Below are positions 35,925 to 47,890 of a stretch of 64,000 nucleotides of DNA, one piece after another. The notes beneath the pieces were generated by a model. It searched no databases and was not told where the DNA came from. It was given only the letters and a program-made list of their open reading frames with translations. The position numbers and the translations under genes are program-made. The stretch lies in NCBI GenBank assembly GCA_007922305.1, contig ML677348.1:19142699-19206698 (forward strand). The letters run 5' to 3'. The DNA comes from Dermatemys mawii. Taxonomy: Eukaryota; Chordata; Testudines; Dermatemydidae. Position 1 is the stretch's first letter. Each line of letters begins with the position of its first letter.

Positions 35925-36236
35925 TATTATGAATCACAAAAAGCAGCCATTTTGGATGGACCAGGACTTATGAAGGAAGAAAATCACAGGCAGTTCTGAA
36001 CAGAAAAGTTTTCCCCAGCTCTCACCCTTGATCACTGATTCTGGGATCTCTTCAACTGATGTTGAAAGCTAGAAATATGTTACAGTGAGGAGATAGTGTA
36101 GTTAGTTGTCCTGGAACAATTCTATATAGCGCTGCTGGCAAGACCCAAGGAGTGGATTTGCCACCACCAGGCAAATACCTCAAATGTAATGGTATACCTA
36201 GAGGAGATATTAGTGGGGGCCAGTCTGGACTGCAGG
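35925..36236 (+). pseudogene. SCAN-like gag (capsid) relic of a Ty3-type retroelement
   Basis: One continuous frame of 104 codons with five stops and no shift. It begins YYESQKAAILDGPGL, continues through KFSPALTL, and ends LVVLEQFYIALLARPKEW followed by AVYLEE-like VYLEEILVGASLD. The pattern LVVLEQFL-ILP---W(V/I)--H-P-----V-L-EDFL is the SCAN fold, which in vertebrates derives from the capsid of a Gmr1-like Ty3 retrotransposon. Here it stands beside a retropepsin relic, so it is the retroelement form, not a zinc-finger gene. The stops exclude function. Confidence 0.75.
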
Positions 36237-36444
36237 AATGTGTGGTTCAGCTGGGAATAAACTAAAGTTAAGACTTATGCTCCCAGACCATGTCCTGATG
36301 GTGAGCAAAAGGAAAACTACTAAATATGAGACTAGTATCACTCTAGAGGCAAGAAGCTCCCTCCTTTTTGCTTTGTTTTTGTGGGAAGCTGGGCTGTGAC
36401 TACTGCTCTTATCTGTTCCTGAAGCGTGACCATGTGGTGATCTG

Positions 36445-36747
36445 TTGCTCAGGCCACAGGATTTCTCTGTTGTACCTGAGAGATGTGAGATTCCAATACT
36501 AATAGAGACTGACGTTCAAGAGCTAGTAGATATAGGCTCCAATCAGATGTGCTCGCAGAAAAGCCTGTGGTTGCTCATGTACAATGATCTGGCAGGACAT
36601 TGTAAAATGGTTGTATCTAAGGAGATATCTGGTTACCCCATCACCATTTATGGTATCAGTGAATCACAGATGATTGTTGCTATTGCCCAAAGGCTGTCTT
36701 ACTCTGTAGTGCTAGGCTGCAACTGGGTCCAGTTGACTGACTTTTGA
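36445..36747 (+). pseudogene. Retropepsin (aspartic protease) relic
   Basis: A 100-codon open piece. ETDVQELVDIGSNQ is the active-site loop, where D-[ST]-G has become DIG. QRLSYSVVLGCNW is the second hydrophobic-glycine loop (family pattern VILGRDW). Protease follows gag in Ty3 elements, and this fits the SCAN-like gag 210 bp upstream. The frame differs from the gag frame, so at least one indel has occurred between them. It would have matured Gag-Pol by cleavage. The altered catalytic loop implies it is dead. Confidence 0.72.
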
Positions 36748-36749
36748 AG

Positions 36750-37125
36750 GAACCATCCCAGGAACCATAGTTCTAAACTCCACCATGTCAGGCAATGCAC
36801 AATTTGAGGAGGTTCTCCCCTGAGCTTTCTGTCTCACCTCCAGCACACAACAGAGGTGACAGAAATGTCACCTGAACATGAAGCGACCCCTGGTGACCCA
36901 CAAAGAACCAAATAAAAGAATTCTTAAAGACAAGATGATTCAGTGTGATCTGAGCTCAACAGAGTGACCCATGGAAGGGATTACATCCCATGTTCTCCTA
37001 CCACTGAATGTTCAGATTATTACTAGCTCCACTAATTTCATACAAGAACAACAAAATATTTTTAGCTGCCTACATGGGTGATTGGTTTGGGTTCCTGGTA
37101 TTGATGTATCCCAACTCAAGCTCCC
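36750..37125. other. Unassigned, probably further retroelement DNA
   Basis: Downstream of the protease relic. No motif of RT could be recognised. It may be the start of pol, scrambled. Confidence 0.35.
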
Positions 37126-37157
37126 TCTAGTGTACTGCAGGGAAATGCCATAAAAGC

Positions 37158-37874
37158 AGTAGCTCCAGGAACAGAAAACAAGACCACCTGGTACCAGCCA
37201 GCACCTCGTCTAGTGATGACGAGGAGGAAGGTCCAAATAACGGCAGCTGCTCTCTGTCATCAGCACCCAAGGGATCCCATGACTCTTGGGAGTCCTGTGC
37301 AGGAGCAGACATGAACAGTGCTGTGCTTGGTGCTGGGGCGGTCAGCACCAAACTCAGTGCTGGTGTCAGCATCGGCGGTGCCACTGCTGGCGCTGTTAGT
37401 GCCAGAGCTGCCATCAGTGTTGCTGTCAGTGCCAGGGTCGCTATCAGTGACACTGGTGGCACTGGAGCCACTGTTGAAAACAGTGCCAATGTCGGCGCCA
37501 AAGCCACAGCTGGTGCTGAAGCTGATCCCGAAGCCAGTGCCGGTGCTGCAGCCAATGGTGTCGACATCACTGGTGGTGGTTCAGTGGCTGGTTGCTCAGC
37601 CAGTGAGATAAAGGTGATCGAAGTCATCGAAGTCGCCACTGACTGGGGCCCTTGGCTCCTTGGCTCTGCTGAAAAGCACATGGGATCCAGAAGAGCCGCT
37701 GAGAGGGGTTCTGCCACTGTGGTGGTCATGGTGCCATGTAAGCCCGTCTCTCCTGCCATAACATGGACCTCCAGCTACAATGCACATGTGCACACACACC
37801 CCTTCTTGGAATGACATGAAGAAGCACTCGAAGAAGAAATAGTAGCTCCAGGAAAAGAAAACAAGAACATCTGG
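37158..37874. repeat. GCx-rich VNTR flanked by a 34-bp direct repeat
   Basis: 37310-37610 is built of degenerate short units such as gtcagtgcc and ggtgctg, giving open frames on both strands (a 210-codon minus frame and 167- and 97-codon plus frames) with A, V, S and T repeats. The 34 bases at 37158-37191 recur at 37841-37874 (31 of 34), 683 bp apart. The minus strand reads SSSSSLDEVLAGT near 37200, a motif I associate with retroelement gag, but this is weak. Confidence 0.6.
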
Positions 37875-37899
37875 AAGAAGTCTGGCCTCTAAACTCACA

Positions 37900-38295
37900 A
37901 CTTGGATCTAGGTGAGAAATCCTGAGCTAGGAACACTTTTCCTGCATTTCTGGTGTTTTGTGGACTGTTGCTCAGTGCCTGGGATACAAAGTTCTTTCTG
38001 AGAAAAGGAATATAACTGACTCACCCCACGTAATTTGTGCTAAATAGCTCCATCAACCTACCATACCAAATCCTGCAAACTACTGAGTAAGACGTGCTTC
38101 CAGATTACTTCAGCAAGAATTCTGAGTGCACTCAACTGTCTCTGAAGACAGTTAAGGGCGCCCAACTGAAGGTATTCAGTACTACAGTTGGGTGAATAAT
38201 CGATTTTTCAGATAGCTGGCAATTACAAAAAAATTGCGGAGAGGGGTGGTCATTTTGTGTTGACCTAAAAACTGTACTTTTTCAAAAATGTTCAG
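37900..38295. other. Unassigned DNA
   Basis: No gene or named repeat seen. A/T-rich pieces near 38175-38290 resemble the homopolymer-rich repeats at 35.2 and 20.8 kb. Confidence 0.35.
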
Positions 38296-38299
38296 CAGT

Positions 38300-38640
38300 T
38301 TTTCCTAATATTCAGTCTGTCTTTTCATTACTTCCATTTCTTTACTCCTAGTTACATGTCTATGTATCACACCAAATAATTCCTCTTTCCCCTTTAGTGT
38401 ACTTATACCTTACAAATATCTGTAGAGTGTTTTCAGGTTCATTGCCTCTTCAGAGACACAAACTCTTCATCTTCATTTACCCAATCTATATAGATTCGCT
38501 TAAAGTTTCTTCATAAATCAGTCCCTTCAACCCATTCTTTATTTTGGTTGCTCTTCTCTGAACTCCTCCCAGTTCATCAATTAATTTATGGTAACATGTC
38601 ATTTTTGTGCCAGAGAACAGATACAAATTAGTCTTTAAAC
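38300..38640 (-). mobile_element. CR1-like LINE fragment
   Basis: The minus strand reads KLIDELGGVQRRATKIKNGL, then LIYEETL (38600-38500), matching the CR1 polymerase C-terminal pattern LERVQRRATKMIKGL-LPYEERL. It has no intact RT motifs and no 3' tail, so only a short central piece remains. Confidence 0.65.
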
Positions 38641-39090
38641 CAAGTGTGGAAATATTAACTCTGATATACACAGAGAAACACAGTGGGCTATATTCACTGC
38701 TGAGTTGCATCCCAGGTGATCCTACTGAGCCAAGTCCACCACTAGTGTAACTTTGCTAAACTCAATACAATTTAATCATGGATGAATTTTGTCCATGGGA
38801 TTGTATAGGAGTGTATGCCATTGCTGAATTTGATGCATTTAATTCATATGGCTGAGGCTAAATGAAATTCAGCTTCTCTACGAAAAATGTGCTAATGGAA
38901 AGAAAACATTTTTCTGAATTAGCGATCATTTCTGAGTAAGCTTTACTTTTGGTTTAAATAGATGAATATTGATATGCTTTTTTACTCCAGTTATCAAATT
39001 AAACACAAAATTATATAAGATTAAACTGTGCTGCTAGAACCATTGTCACAAAATTGCACTTTAGTGGCCTGATTTTCTTAGGTTCTGAGT

Positions 39091-39556
39091 AGAGCTGAGC
39101 AGTTAGCAATATTTGCGTGGAGGCTGAAACCACTCAGCTCACCAGACTGTGATCTGACTCAGATCAACATACAAATCTATAAAGACTGTGATCTGACTCA
39201 GATCAACATATAAATCTATAACATATCAGGTTAAATATTCAAAAACTTTTAAGTATGCTTAGTTTTTCCTATGTATATCTCACGTCCTTCAATTTCCAGC
39301 TTATAGTGGAATCACATGCAACAAATGGAATCCAGGTACCACGTGCAACAAAAGGTCTTGTGGTGGCGATGCCATGGCAAAATTAGGCCAATGGTGTCTG
39401 TACAAGAGGTTTTCATTGAACTATAAAGGCAATTGCCCATGTAAGGTATCAGTGAAAGGGTTTCACCCCCGCAGACTTGTATTCTGATCTGGCTCAGCTC
39501 ACAACCTACTGAGATGAGTGGTTTCAACCTCCATATAACCCCAACTGCTGAAGAGG
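39091..39556. repeat. Fold-back element with an internal duplication
   Basis: 39118-39140 is the reverse complement of 39511-39533 at 21 of 23. Flanking cagttag (39100-39106) faces caactgctg (39542-39550). The left arm contains a 39-bp tandem duplication (39144-39182 and 39183-39221), which includes the palindrome gatctgactcagatc twice. No transposase. The minus frame 39312-39581 is a shadow. Confidence 0.65.
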
Positions 39557-39864
39557 GTTCCAAGACCCAATCTGCTGCCAAAAATAGTTTTTAGCTACGA
39601 AATTATGGGAGTGGTGGTTTGACATTTCTATAACAGAGGGATGGATTGAACAAACGACCAGGGAAGAAATCATATAGTTTATCCAGAGTAGTTGAAGAAT
39701 AACCAGAATGGTTATCATTTTATCTCCTCCTTTAAAATGCTCAATATTTCACATCATGCTTCAAGCAAAAATTGATTATTTGTTCTAATAAAAATATCTC
39801 TGTGGTATATAAACAACCTTGATCTTAAATACTGAAGCACAACAGTATTATATTATATTGTATA

Positions 39865-40470
39865 GTATCTTAGATATGAGAGTGATGGATCCAGGGTGGC
39901 CTCCCTCCGAACAAGAGTGTAAAGAACCACTCTCTCTGGCTGAGTGGGTGGGGCCAGACCAAGATGGCTCCATCCCTGGAAGGGGAGGGGTGAAACAGGA
40001 AGTGCAAAGAGTGGGGCCCTTAGCCCAGTCAGGGCAGCACCAGGGAGGGAGACAGACACAGACTGCTGGCTGTTCCCTTCAGACCCTGCTGCCGAGTCAG
40101 GGGAGGCCCTGAACCAGGGGAAATCTGACCTGGAGGAAGGACTTGGGCTACCAGGACTGCCAGCCGCAGAGTACTCAAAGAACTGCAGGAGCCAGGTAGT
40201 GACCCATGCCAGAGTGAGCTAGACTCTGAGGGTGAGTGGGAACTGCCTGCAACTGAATACCCTGACTCTTGCCGGCGCTCCCTGGCCTGAGGGGCATGCC
40301 CAAGACTCTTGCTGGTGCTCCCCTGCCTCCGGGGTACGCCACTGACTCCTGCTGGCACTCCCCAGCCTGAGGGGCGCGTCAAAGACTCCTGCTGGCGCTC
40401 CCCTGCCAGAAGGGTGTGTCATGGACTCTGGTTGGCACACCTCCCTTCGCTAATTCCTCATGACCGGAAG
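39865..40470. repeat. Dispersed GC-rich repeat with a ~40-bp VNTR
   Basis: From about 40262 to 40440, 4-5 units of 40-41 bp share gactcytgctggcgctcccc and end in a ggggyrygyca block. The upstream part (39890-40200) is GC-rich with several cagg/ccctg motifs. Frames on both strands follow the repeat period. I cannot name the family. It may be an LTR or gag leader of a retroelement. Confidence 0.6.
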
Positions 40471-41257
40471 GTGTGACCAAGGCCTTTCAGTGAGGCAATA
40501 GCTCCTCATCATCCCCAGTGGCTCAGCAGACCAAGTGAACCCAGTTACAGAGAGATTAAGAGCTACTATTTTTAATTAATGAGCCACTGCAGGATGTTTA
40601 TAAATTTCAATGTTGTATTGATCCTAACAGGAAAACAAACTCTGCTCTAGAGTTTACTTCTAGCAGAGAATCTTTCCTGGAGGTTTTCTACACTCTTTTC
40701 AGTCAGCTTTGTTACATGTCAAGAGCTTCCTATTGCTACATGAAAACTATACTTCAGTCTGAATTTCTGAAAACAGGGTAGGGATGGAGCTGAAGATCAT
40801 GTTTATTTGCATTTACACAACTCCATCAGAGACATAAGGCAGCCAAAATAACCAAGAGTCAGATCTAGTCAGTTTGGGCTATACCTGGCACAACCAAAAC
40901 GACAGACCTAATCCATGGAACAGTGGTTTTAAAATAATTCACACAAATCTTTGAAGTATATATATTTGTGTCACGGGGAGAATGTGTTGTTTGGAGTGAT
41001 ATACTATGGGACAGAGAACATTTACCCATAAATCTTTGGAGCATAAAGCAATGGGACTGATGGTAAGGCCTGTTCCTTTCTGTTCATTCCCTTCTCAGAA
41101 AATTAAACCATTCACCATACTGTTTAAATGGGAGGGAGAGAGCTTTGTTGTTAACATTCAGAATGGTTCCTCCTCCTTTTACATCAGCTGCTAAGTGACT
41201 GTCATATATTATTTTCATGTCCAGACATCCACAGACTTCACTGAAAGTCCTCAGTAT
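40471..41257. other. Unassigned DNA
   Basis: No gene or repeat recognised. Confidence 0.45.
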
Positions 41258-41335
41258 TAAGGGTCTGGTCCAAAACCGTTTGAAGTCATTAGAAAAACTA
41301 CCTCTGACCCCAGTGCACTTTGAATCAAGCCCTTA
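41258..41335. repeat. Short palindromic repeat 5
   Basis: gggtctggtccaaaacc facing ctttgaatcaagccc, centre near agaaaaactacctctgacc. A diverged fold-back of the dispersed class. Confidence 0.5.
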
Positions 41336-43543
41336 CATTGGTGTCACTGAGAACAGAATCTGACTTTTAGATTGTAGGAACCTCTCCATATCTTGGTGCT
41401 ATATAGTGTTTCCTGGTTATTGTGAAAGGGCCCAAACCCTCATAAAATACAGGAAGTGACATGCCTTGATTTTTTCCCCGTCAGTTTATTGGCCGCATAC
41501 CAGTGGACCAAGGGAACATTGTTAAGGCACTGACATCCCAACACTCACACACTATCACCAGATCCCCTCTTCTTGTCACAAGTTGGTGGACGCTATAAGA
41601 GCAGTACTTTTCCTAAAATGTTCATTGTATTGTTGACTAGATGCAAGAATAAGTGCTTGCATGTGCTTTCTGCATATCCCAGTTACCGGGCGGGGGGTAT
41701 AATGAGCGCTCCTAAGGAGCGAGAGAAATAAGGAGTTTAGACCTTCTGAACACAATGGTTTTCTTCAGCTGTCACTTCAAAACTATTCCGTCTTGCTCTT
41801 GTCTTCCTCACAGCTGCTCGGATCTCTTCAGATTTCCAGACGCAGAGGTGTGTCAAACGCGGGTCTCTCCCGTGTGGCTTTTCTGTGATAGGTTGTCAGC
41901 ACTTCTGAGGCTGCTTCACACAAACGCTTGTCCACCTTTCAGATCTTACTGATTGCCTCAGTGCAATATAGCCACAAAACACAACTCTTCTTTCTGTCTT
42001 CCGCAGTCAGATCGGTTCTCTCAAATGCATACAAAGGATTTTCTGTGGCAAAGAATCCATCCCTACCCTCCCAAAGTTAGCCAAACAAACCTAAAATATA
42101 GTGACATCTTTCAGCAACTTTCAATTGCAAAGCAGCTGCAACCGGAAGGGTTAATTAAGTAATCCTGCCACTGAAGAGCGCGTGGCCAATGTGACACTTA
42201 CATTATAAATCAGATGCCATTTCAATCAAAAATTTAAATAAATAAATATATGGTAAATAAATAAAGTACAAAATGCAGGGTCTGCTGAATTTTATCCCCT
42301 AATTATTTTCCTTCTTTTTTTAATCCCGATATATTATTTATAGTTTTATAATTCATAGGGAAATTCCAGTTTACCTTCCCATCCCTCAAAAAAGTTAAAC
42401 AGCGCAAATAGTGTCTTAGGTGTGATGCCGGATCAAAGGGCTAAACACCAAATTACTGTTCTATTTTCATCGTACTTTTCGTACGAGGGCAGGAGACAAA
42501 AGACCTTCTTTAGAGGGTGTATTATTGTAAACACCGACCACCAGCAGCTGCAGATGTTCAATTTAAGAATCACCCAAATATCAACATTTTAGCTGCAACA
42601 TTCTGAAAAGGAGGGAAAAAGGAAAGGAAGGTTCTCAGCGCAGCCGCTGCCGGCTGCACGCCCACTGGTTTCACTGGTTAGGTTGTCTGCGGGATAGAGA
42701 TAAGCCGAGGGCGCAAAAACTAAGCTACCATTAATTATTTAGAGAGAAGTATTTGCCACTTTGCAAAAGTGATAATGCTATCTGTGGGGCTGGGCTGTTC
42801 GAGGAACAGGGCTGGCAATGTAAATATTGCGAGACTTTCAGTTAGGGTCATTCTTCACTTCATATGTCATAACAATTAAGATATAGGCAGAGCGGTCTTC
42901 CGTGTACAATACGTGTTTCGCATAAGCACTTCATTTTTAGAACTCTTCTAACATATTCCTCATTTAAAGAAAAAACAACTAAATAACCATAAACCTACGT
43001 AATGGGCCCCCAAAATGTTGTAGGACAAAAATATCCTCTGACTTTCTATCTCAGCTGGGCAATCTCAGGCAAGAATTGAAGAAATGTATTTTGTGTGCAC
43101 TACAAACCAGTTTTCTGTGTATAAACAAAGCTACCTAGAGACGATTAAAATGAACTCAATTGCACCCTCGATATTAACTCGTGCTTTAAGGGAAAGATAT
43201 AATTAAATGACAGATCCCTGGTTCTTGATGAGTGATCTGTCAAAAACACACGTTTTGGTTTTAGTTTTGCAAGAGGAAGAACTAACTAAATTATTTCAGT
43301 TAGCTACTAGATCCTGAAAGTTTCACTTATTTGTCAGCAATTTACAAGTTAATTTCCGGGCTGGTGTCATCATAATTTCTGACTTTTTGAATGTCCAGTG
43401 ACTCAGAAAGATAATGATATTCTCTACCTGTGAAGTTTTAGCATTTTTGACAATAATTGCCCATTTTCTGGAAGCCAAAATCTAAACAGGAAACAGCTTT
43501 GAACACACTATTTCCCAAAGTTCTGGCGACTGTCTCATTTGGT

Positions 43544-43570
43544 GAAGTATTTTTAGTGTAAAAATACTTC
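43544..43570. repeat. Perfect 12-bp hairpin
   Basis: gaagtattttta (43544-43555) faces taaaaatacttc (43559-43570) with a 3-nt loop. Confidence 0.85.
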
Positions 43571-44576
43571 ATTTTCACTATACCGTCTTGCTGGAGTTAT
43601 ACGTTTACATCACTAGAAAGTCAAATAGTCAAGTATTTGATATCCTGTTTATACAGTCATCACAACGACAAGATTCTCGACGTCTCTACATCTATTTCAA
43701 AATTGCTATTTATTCTTTAAAACAAGAGTGAAGACACCCTTTTTTTTAAAAAAAAAACAATGATGCCCTTTTTCGGATCCTTTCAACTTTTTTTTTAATT
43801 GTAGTGTTTGACTTCTGTTAAAATATGAGTTAAATACGTACTTTATATTAAATGTTCAGTAACTGTTTATGCGCCAGGGAATAAATAAGAGTACAGGAAG
43901 ACAACCAGTATTCTGAACATTTGGGGAAAGGACGTTTACCATATGGGGCCACAATATGCATTCTCAGTGCACCCCAAGATTCATTGGAAGAATGTGGCTT
44001 TGAGCCCGTAAATCCTAATCAGACACTCAGTGAGGGACTCTCTTTTATTTGGTGAGATAACTGGCATAAAGCAAAATGAACGTCTAATCCGTTATACAAT
44101 GCGAAGGGCACTGGAAATCACAGTCATTCAGCAAAGTGGTACTTGTGCTGACCTTTGTATTGATAAACAATTTCATTTTTAATAGTTGACAAAGAGAATC
44201 TTAATATAATTATGCCACTATAGAAACATAACATAAACCTACCTGTAAAAATGAGTCAGCATAAAGAGCCGTGTGAATTCTACATGCAAAACTAAGTAAG
44301 ATTTAATATGATAGGAACAGGAAACCTACTTCCCTACGATTCTTAGAAAAATGAAAAGGCTATAGCTTCCATGACATTTCAGAGTAAAAGTACGTCAGGA
44401 AATAGAACGCTAAGAAATTTGACGTCAGGATGATTTTAGTGTTTACCTTCTTTCCAACAAGTTGTCCATCAAACAGATATTTAGTTGTTCCCAGCTGTCA
44501 AATATTTTGACAGGTAGAAACAAAAGAGGAGACAAACAATATTTCCTTCCAGAAATAAGCATTAAACAAATTGTAC

Positions 44577-44800
44577 TGCTAGTTCCCTAATGCTCATACC
44601 CCTGGGGGTACAAAGAGGTCTTCCCAAGGGGTACATCAACTCATCTAGATATTTGTCAAATTTTACATCAGGCTATGAAAAATGCACTAGTGAAGCCAGT
44701 ACAAACTAAAATGTCATGCAATTACTTGTTTATACTGCTCTATTTACTATACACACTGAAATATAAGGACGGTATAATATTTCTATTCCAATTGATTTAA
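44577..44800 (+). mobile_element. hAT-derived non-autonomous element, partial
   Basis: Starting at a terminus reading ctgctagttccctaatg, it shares catcaactcatctagatatt, gcactagtgaag, acaaactaaaat, acttgtttatactgctct and attccaattgattt with the reverse complement of the complete element at 62775-63188. It stops near 44800, keeping a little over half. The opposite terminus is missing. Confidence 0.8.
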
Positions 44801-46482
44801 ATCAATAAATCAATAAATTCACCAACAATAAGGGAGATGCTGACCTAATCCAGATTATTTTATTTCATTACTTAGAGCAATACATGCTTAATTCAATATA
44901 TAGCGACACCGCACATTTTCAAATACCCGCTAATTTACTTAGGCAAATCCTACAGATCCCATTTTGTAATTACATGTACATGGGTCTTTTTCTCTCTATT
45001 TCTTTAAAAGCGATTTTGCTTCAGGACAGTCTAGTTCCTTGCACTTAACTTCTCCGAAACTTTATTTTACGTCATTTGTTACCCTGAAACGTAATAAAAG
45101 GGTTACTTCATTATATTCTATATTTTCATTCCTACAATGTCACAATAAAGGACTAACTTTAGATTCTTAACTTTTACAGATGCACATTGCTGATAACAGA
45201 AATATTATCAAGCACACGACTGAAACAAAAGCTTTCAGAGATCCGATTTGATGTATCTAAAACATCCAATCCTTAAAAACCTGGCCGGGCGTGCTTGATT
45301 TGCGTGGTGGTAAAAATACACATGAAATGATGCAGCCCCATGAACAGAAGTCCACGGACAGAATCATCTGGGGTTGAATTGTGTTAACTGGAAGCTGCTG
45401 ATTCCTTCCGCTTCACCGTGAGGACTGAGCCCTGAAGCGCAGACTGTGTCCATTTCCTCTGTAGGTTTCCCCAAACCACATTTTGCGAGCCTTTCCCCCA
45501 CCCTCCCCTCCGTACTGACTAAACGGATGTCTTGGAAGCGATTCGGTTTTTCCAATTGCCCTTGTGCGAGCCCCGTTCGGGACTCCTTAACCCTTTCGAC
45601 GCTTTGGACTCGAGAAGTAGGTGCAAGGTTTTATTTCCTGGGGCTGCCCCACGTCCCAGCTTCGTGGAGCTTTAAGGGATTGAAATAACAGAGGAAACTT
45701 CAGCACTACCGGAGAACTCCGATCCTTATTAAATAAAAATCTCCGGGATTGATTCAGATCTTCTAGTAATATCTATTTCGGTTTAGACACAGCCACTGGG
45801 TGTCGATTTATGCTGGCAGACAAAACGAAAACACCTACCTATTACCCACCCTCTCCCCTTTAAATATATTTGATCCTCTTCCAAGAACGAACCGTACTCA
45901 CCAAACTTTCTCAGCTGTATTTGACAGTTAGAAAGAAAAGGAGTGGGTGTTAATTGAGGTTTCTAACAATCTCCGCGTCAGGAATTTTTTTCTCCTTTTA
46001 TAAGTTCATAGCGATTAAATTTGCTTTGTTTTTTAGTGAGTGTCACTAAACTAGCACGAACCAGATATGGAGAAGTAACAGAGGCGAATTTTCCTACTTT
46101 AGGCTGTAGTCTGACAAAGCATGAGCTAAGAAACACTGTTTGGATACATGCCATTTCACTGTAAAAAAAAATCTATTTGTTCCTCCCCTCCCTTCCCCCT
46201 CCGAAACTAGAACTGTCGTTTTCTGTTCTCGTTTCAGTTATAGGTGAATAGGAGGTGGATTTCAATCGTTATATAGAAGCTTCGCTGATTTCCTACGAAG
46301 AAGCGAGACTGAAATGTAACCACTTCAGGAAACAATGAGCCATTAAAAGCAATTAGTAAACAGTGTCAAATCAAATAAACATCGTTGTTCTAAAAATATT
46401 TTTTTAAGGAAAGAAAGGTCCCGAATCTTAATAGAAGGAAATTGGATTTGATCTCCTTGCTTGATTCTGAAATCTGATACTT

Positions 46483-46523
46483 CCCCGCCCCCCCTCCCCC
46501 CGCGCCCCCCCCCGGGGGGGGAG
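46483..46523. repeat. C-run/G-run palindrome
   Basis: A C-rich tract ends in nine C (46505-46513) directly followed by eight G (46514-46521). It can form a hairpin, and both strands offer G-quadruplex/i-motif runs. The exact lengths may be affected by sequencing. Confidence 0.8.
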
Positions 46524-47359
46524 AGTTGGTTTGTTTGCCAAGAAAAATCTAAGAGCTTTCAAAAAGATGTAAAGAAAGGAACGCTATAAATTGGTGATCA
46601 GCCATGGTAAATCTCTGTTTAGAAGCCATAAATTGAAGACACTGAATGTCGGCGTCTCTGTCTGATTGCTTGTGCTAACGACAAGATTAAAAAATAATAA
46701 GCAAAAACACACCAAGGGTTTCTTTCCAGAAGGCGGAGTTTCCTAGGGCATTTCATCTGAAGTCTTTTTGTCATTTTGACTACAAATGGACGCGTGGTCT
46801 CACTGGCACGAGTGGGGGTGTGGTGTTAATATGTACTGATCAGGGGTCAAGCTGCTAAAATGTGTCTTCTCGCTTAATCAGTGTTCAACTGTGTGTTCAA
46901 CATACAGCCTCTTCAACTAGGTCCAACTTCACTTCAGACACGAATAAACGATAAACCTTAATTAACGACATCGACATTTGGCATATAGCCCTTGCTCAGC
47001 TTGTACTAAAGTGTATTAAACAAGGGATACGGGAAACAATATGGTAAGAACTTTTGGTTGTGAACGTTACACATTCTCTACGGTCTGTAACGGTCTGTAT
47101 CATGCAATAGCTCTTACCTACTGAACATCTATTATGGGATCTCCCAAGTAATCCGAAGCTCTTCTGAACATGAAGTGTCATTCTTTTACTTACCTCCTTT
47201 CTAAACTTGGATAAACTTATATTTGCTTAAATAAGCTTTTTACTAACAAATTGGCTGTTAAAATAATCGTAAATTGCATCTGTTCTGACCGTACTGAAAA
47301 CCGCAAGTTTTGACAATGCTAGATATGAGACGAGAATCGGACTCCATGTAACTTTGTTT

Positions 47360-47435
47360 GCAGTGTTGTACCCCTGCTGGGTCCCAGGATATTACCAATA
47401 AAAGATATTACCCCACCCACCTTGTCTCTCTATCA
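47360..47435 (+). mobile_element. Small retroposon, Penelope-like family, with target duplication
   Basis: A 76-bp insert beginning gcagtgttgtacccctgctg and ending accttgtctctctatca, bounded by the perfect 10-bp repeat aactttgttt (47350-47359 and 47436-47445). It contains ccaataaaagatattacc, which I know as a widespread vertebrate repeat end. Its inner sequence ggatatta/taaaagatatta hints at a collapsed fold-back. A reverse copy lies at about 28795-28870. The Penelope assignment is an inference. Confidence 0.75.
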
Positions 47436-47890
47436 AACTTTGTTTATTTGTAAACATGGGACTAGCAACCACCAAATAAAGTGCTTACAGAAACTGTGGA
47501 AAGAGCTCCACCCAAAAAATCCGTTGCTGACGGTAAGAATTGGAGCGGGTACAAGTTTGCAAGCTGGCTGTTCAGTGCTGACTCAGAACAGCAATGTAGG
47601 TCACAACGAGTTTCCTAGTTATTTAAATTCGAACAATTAAACTTTACTTCGGAGACTTGTAAAGCGCTGTTGTAACATTTCTAAACGCAGGGCTTTTTAC
47701 TGAAGTTTAACCTGCATCTGAGCAATTACACTGAGATTTTAAGCAAATGTTTGGAGTCTGCATGCTTGCTTTTTGCTAGTCAATCGTTTAACCTTCTGCT
47801 TTTACCCTGTCCATTCCTATCACAATAATCCATTTCAGTGGTCCTAAAAGGTTGTAAAAAGTTGTTCCAATGACTCTCAATTCTTTTAAT

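Noticed and set aside
35925..36236. Exon of a host SCAN zinc-finger gene
   Set aside because: Five in-frame stops and an adjacent retropepsin relic point to a dead retroelement.
37127..37759. A 210-codon minus-strand open frame
   Set aside because: It lies on a GC-rich VNTR that is open in several frames on both strands; the protein is a run of A, P, V, S and T without a domain.
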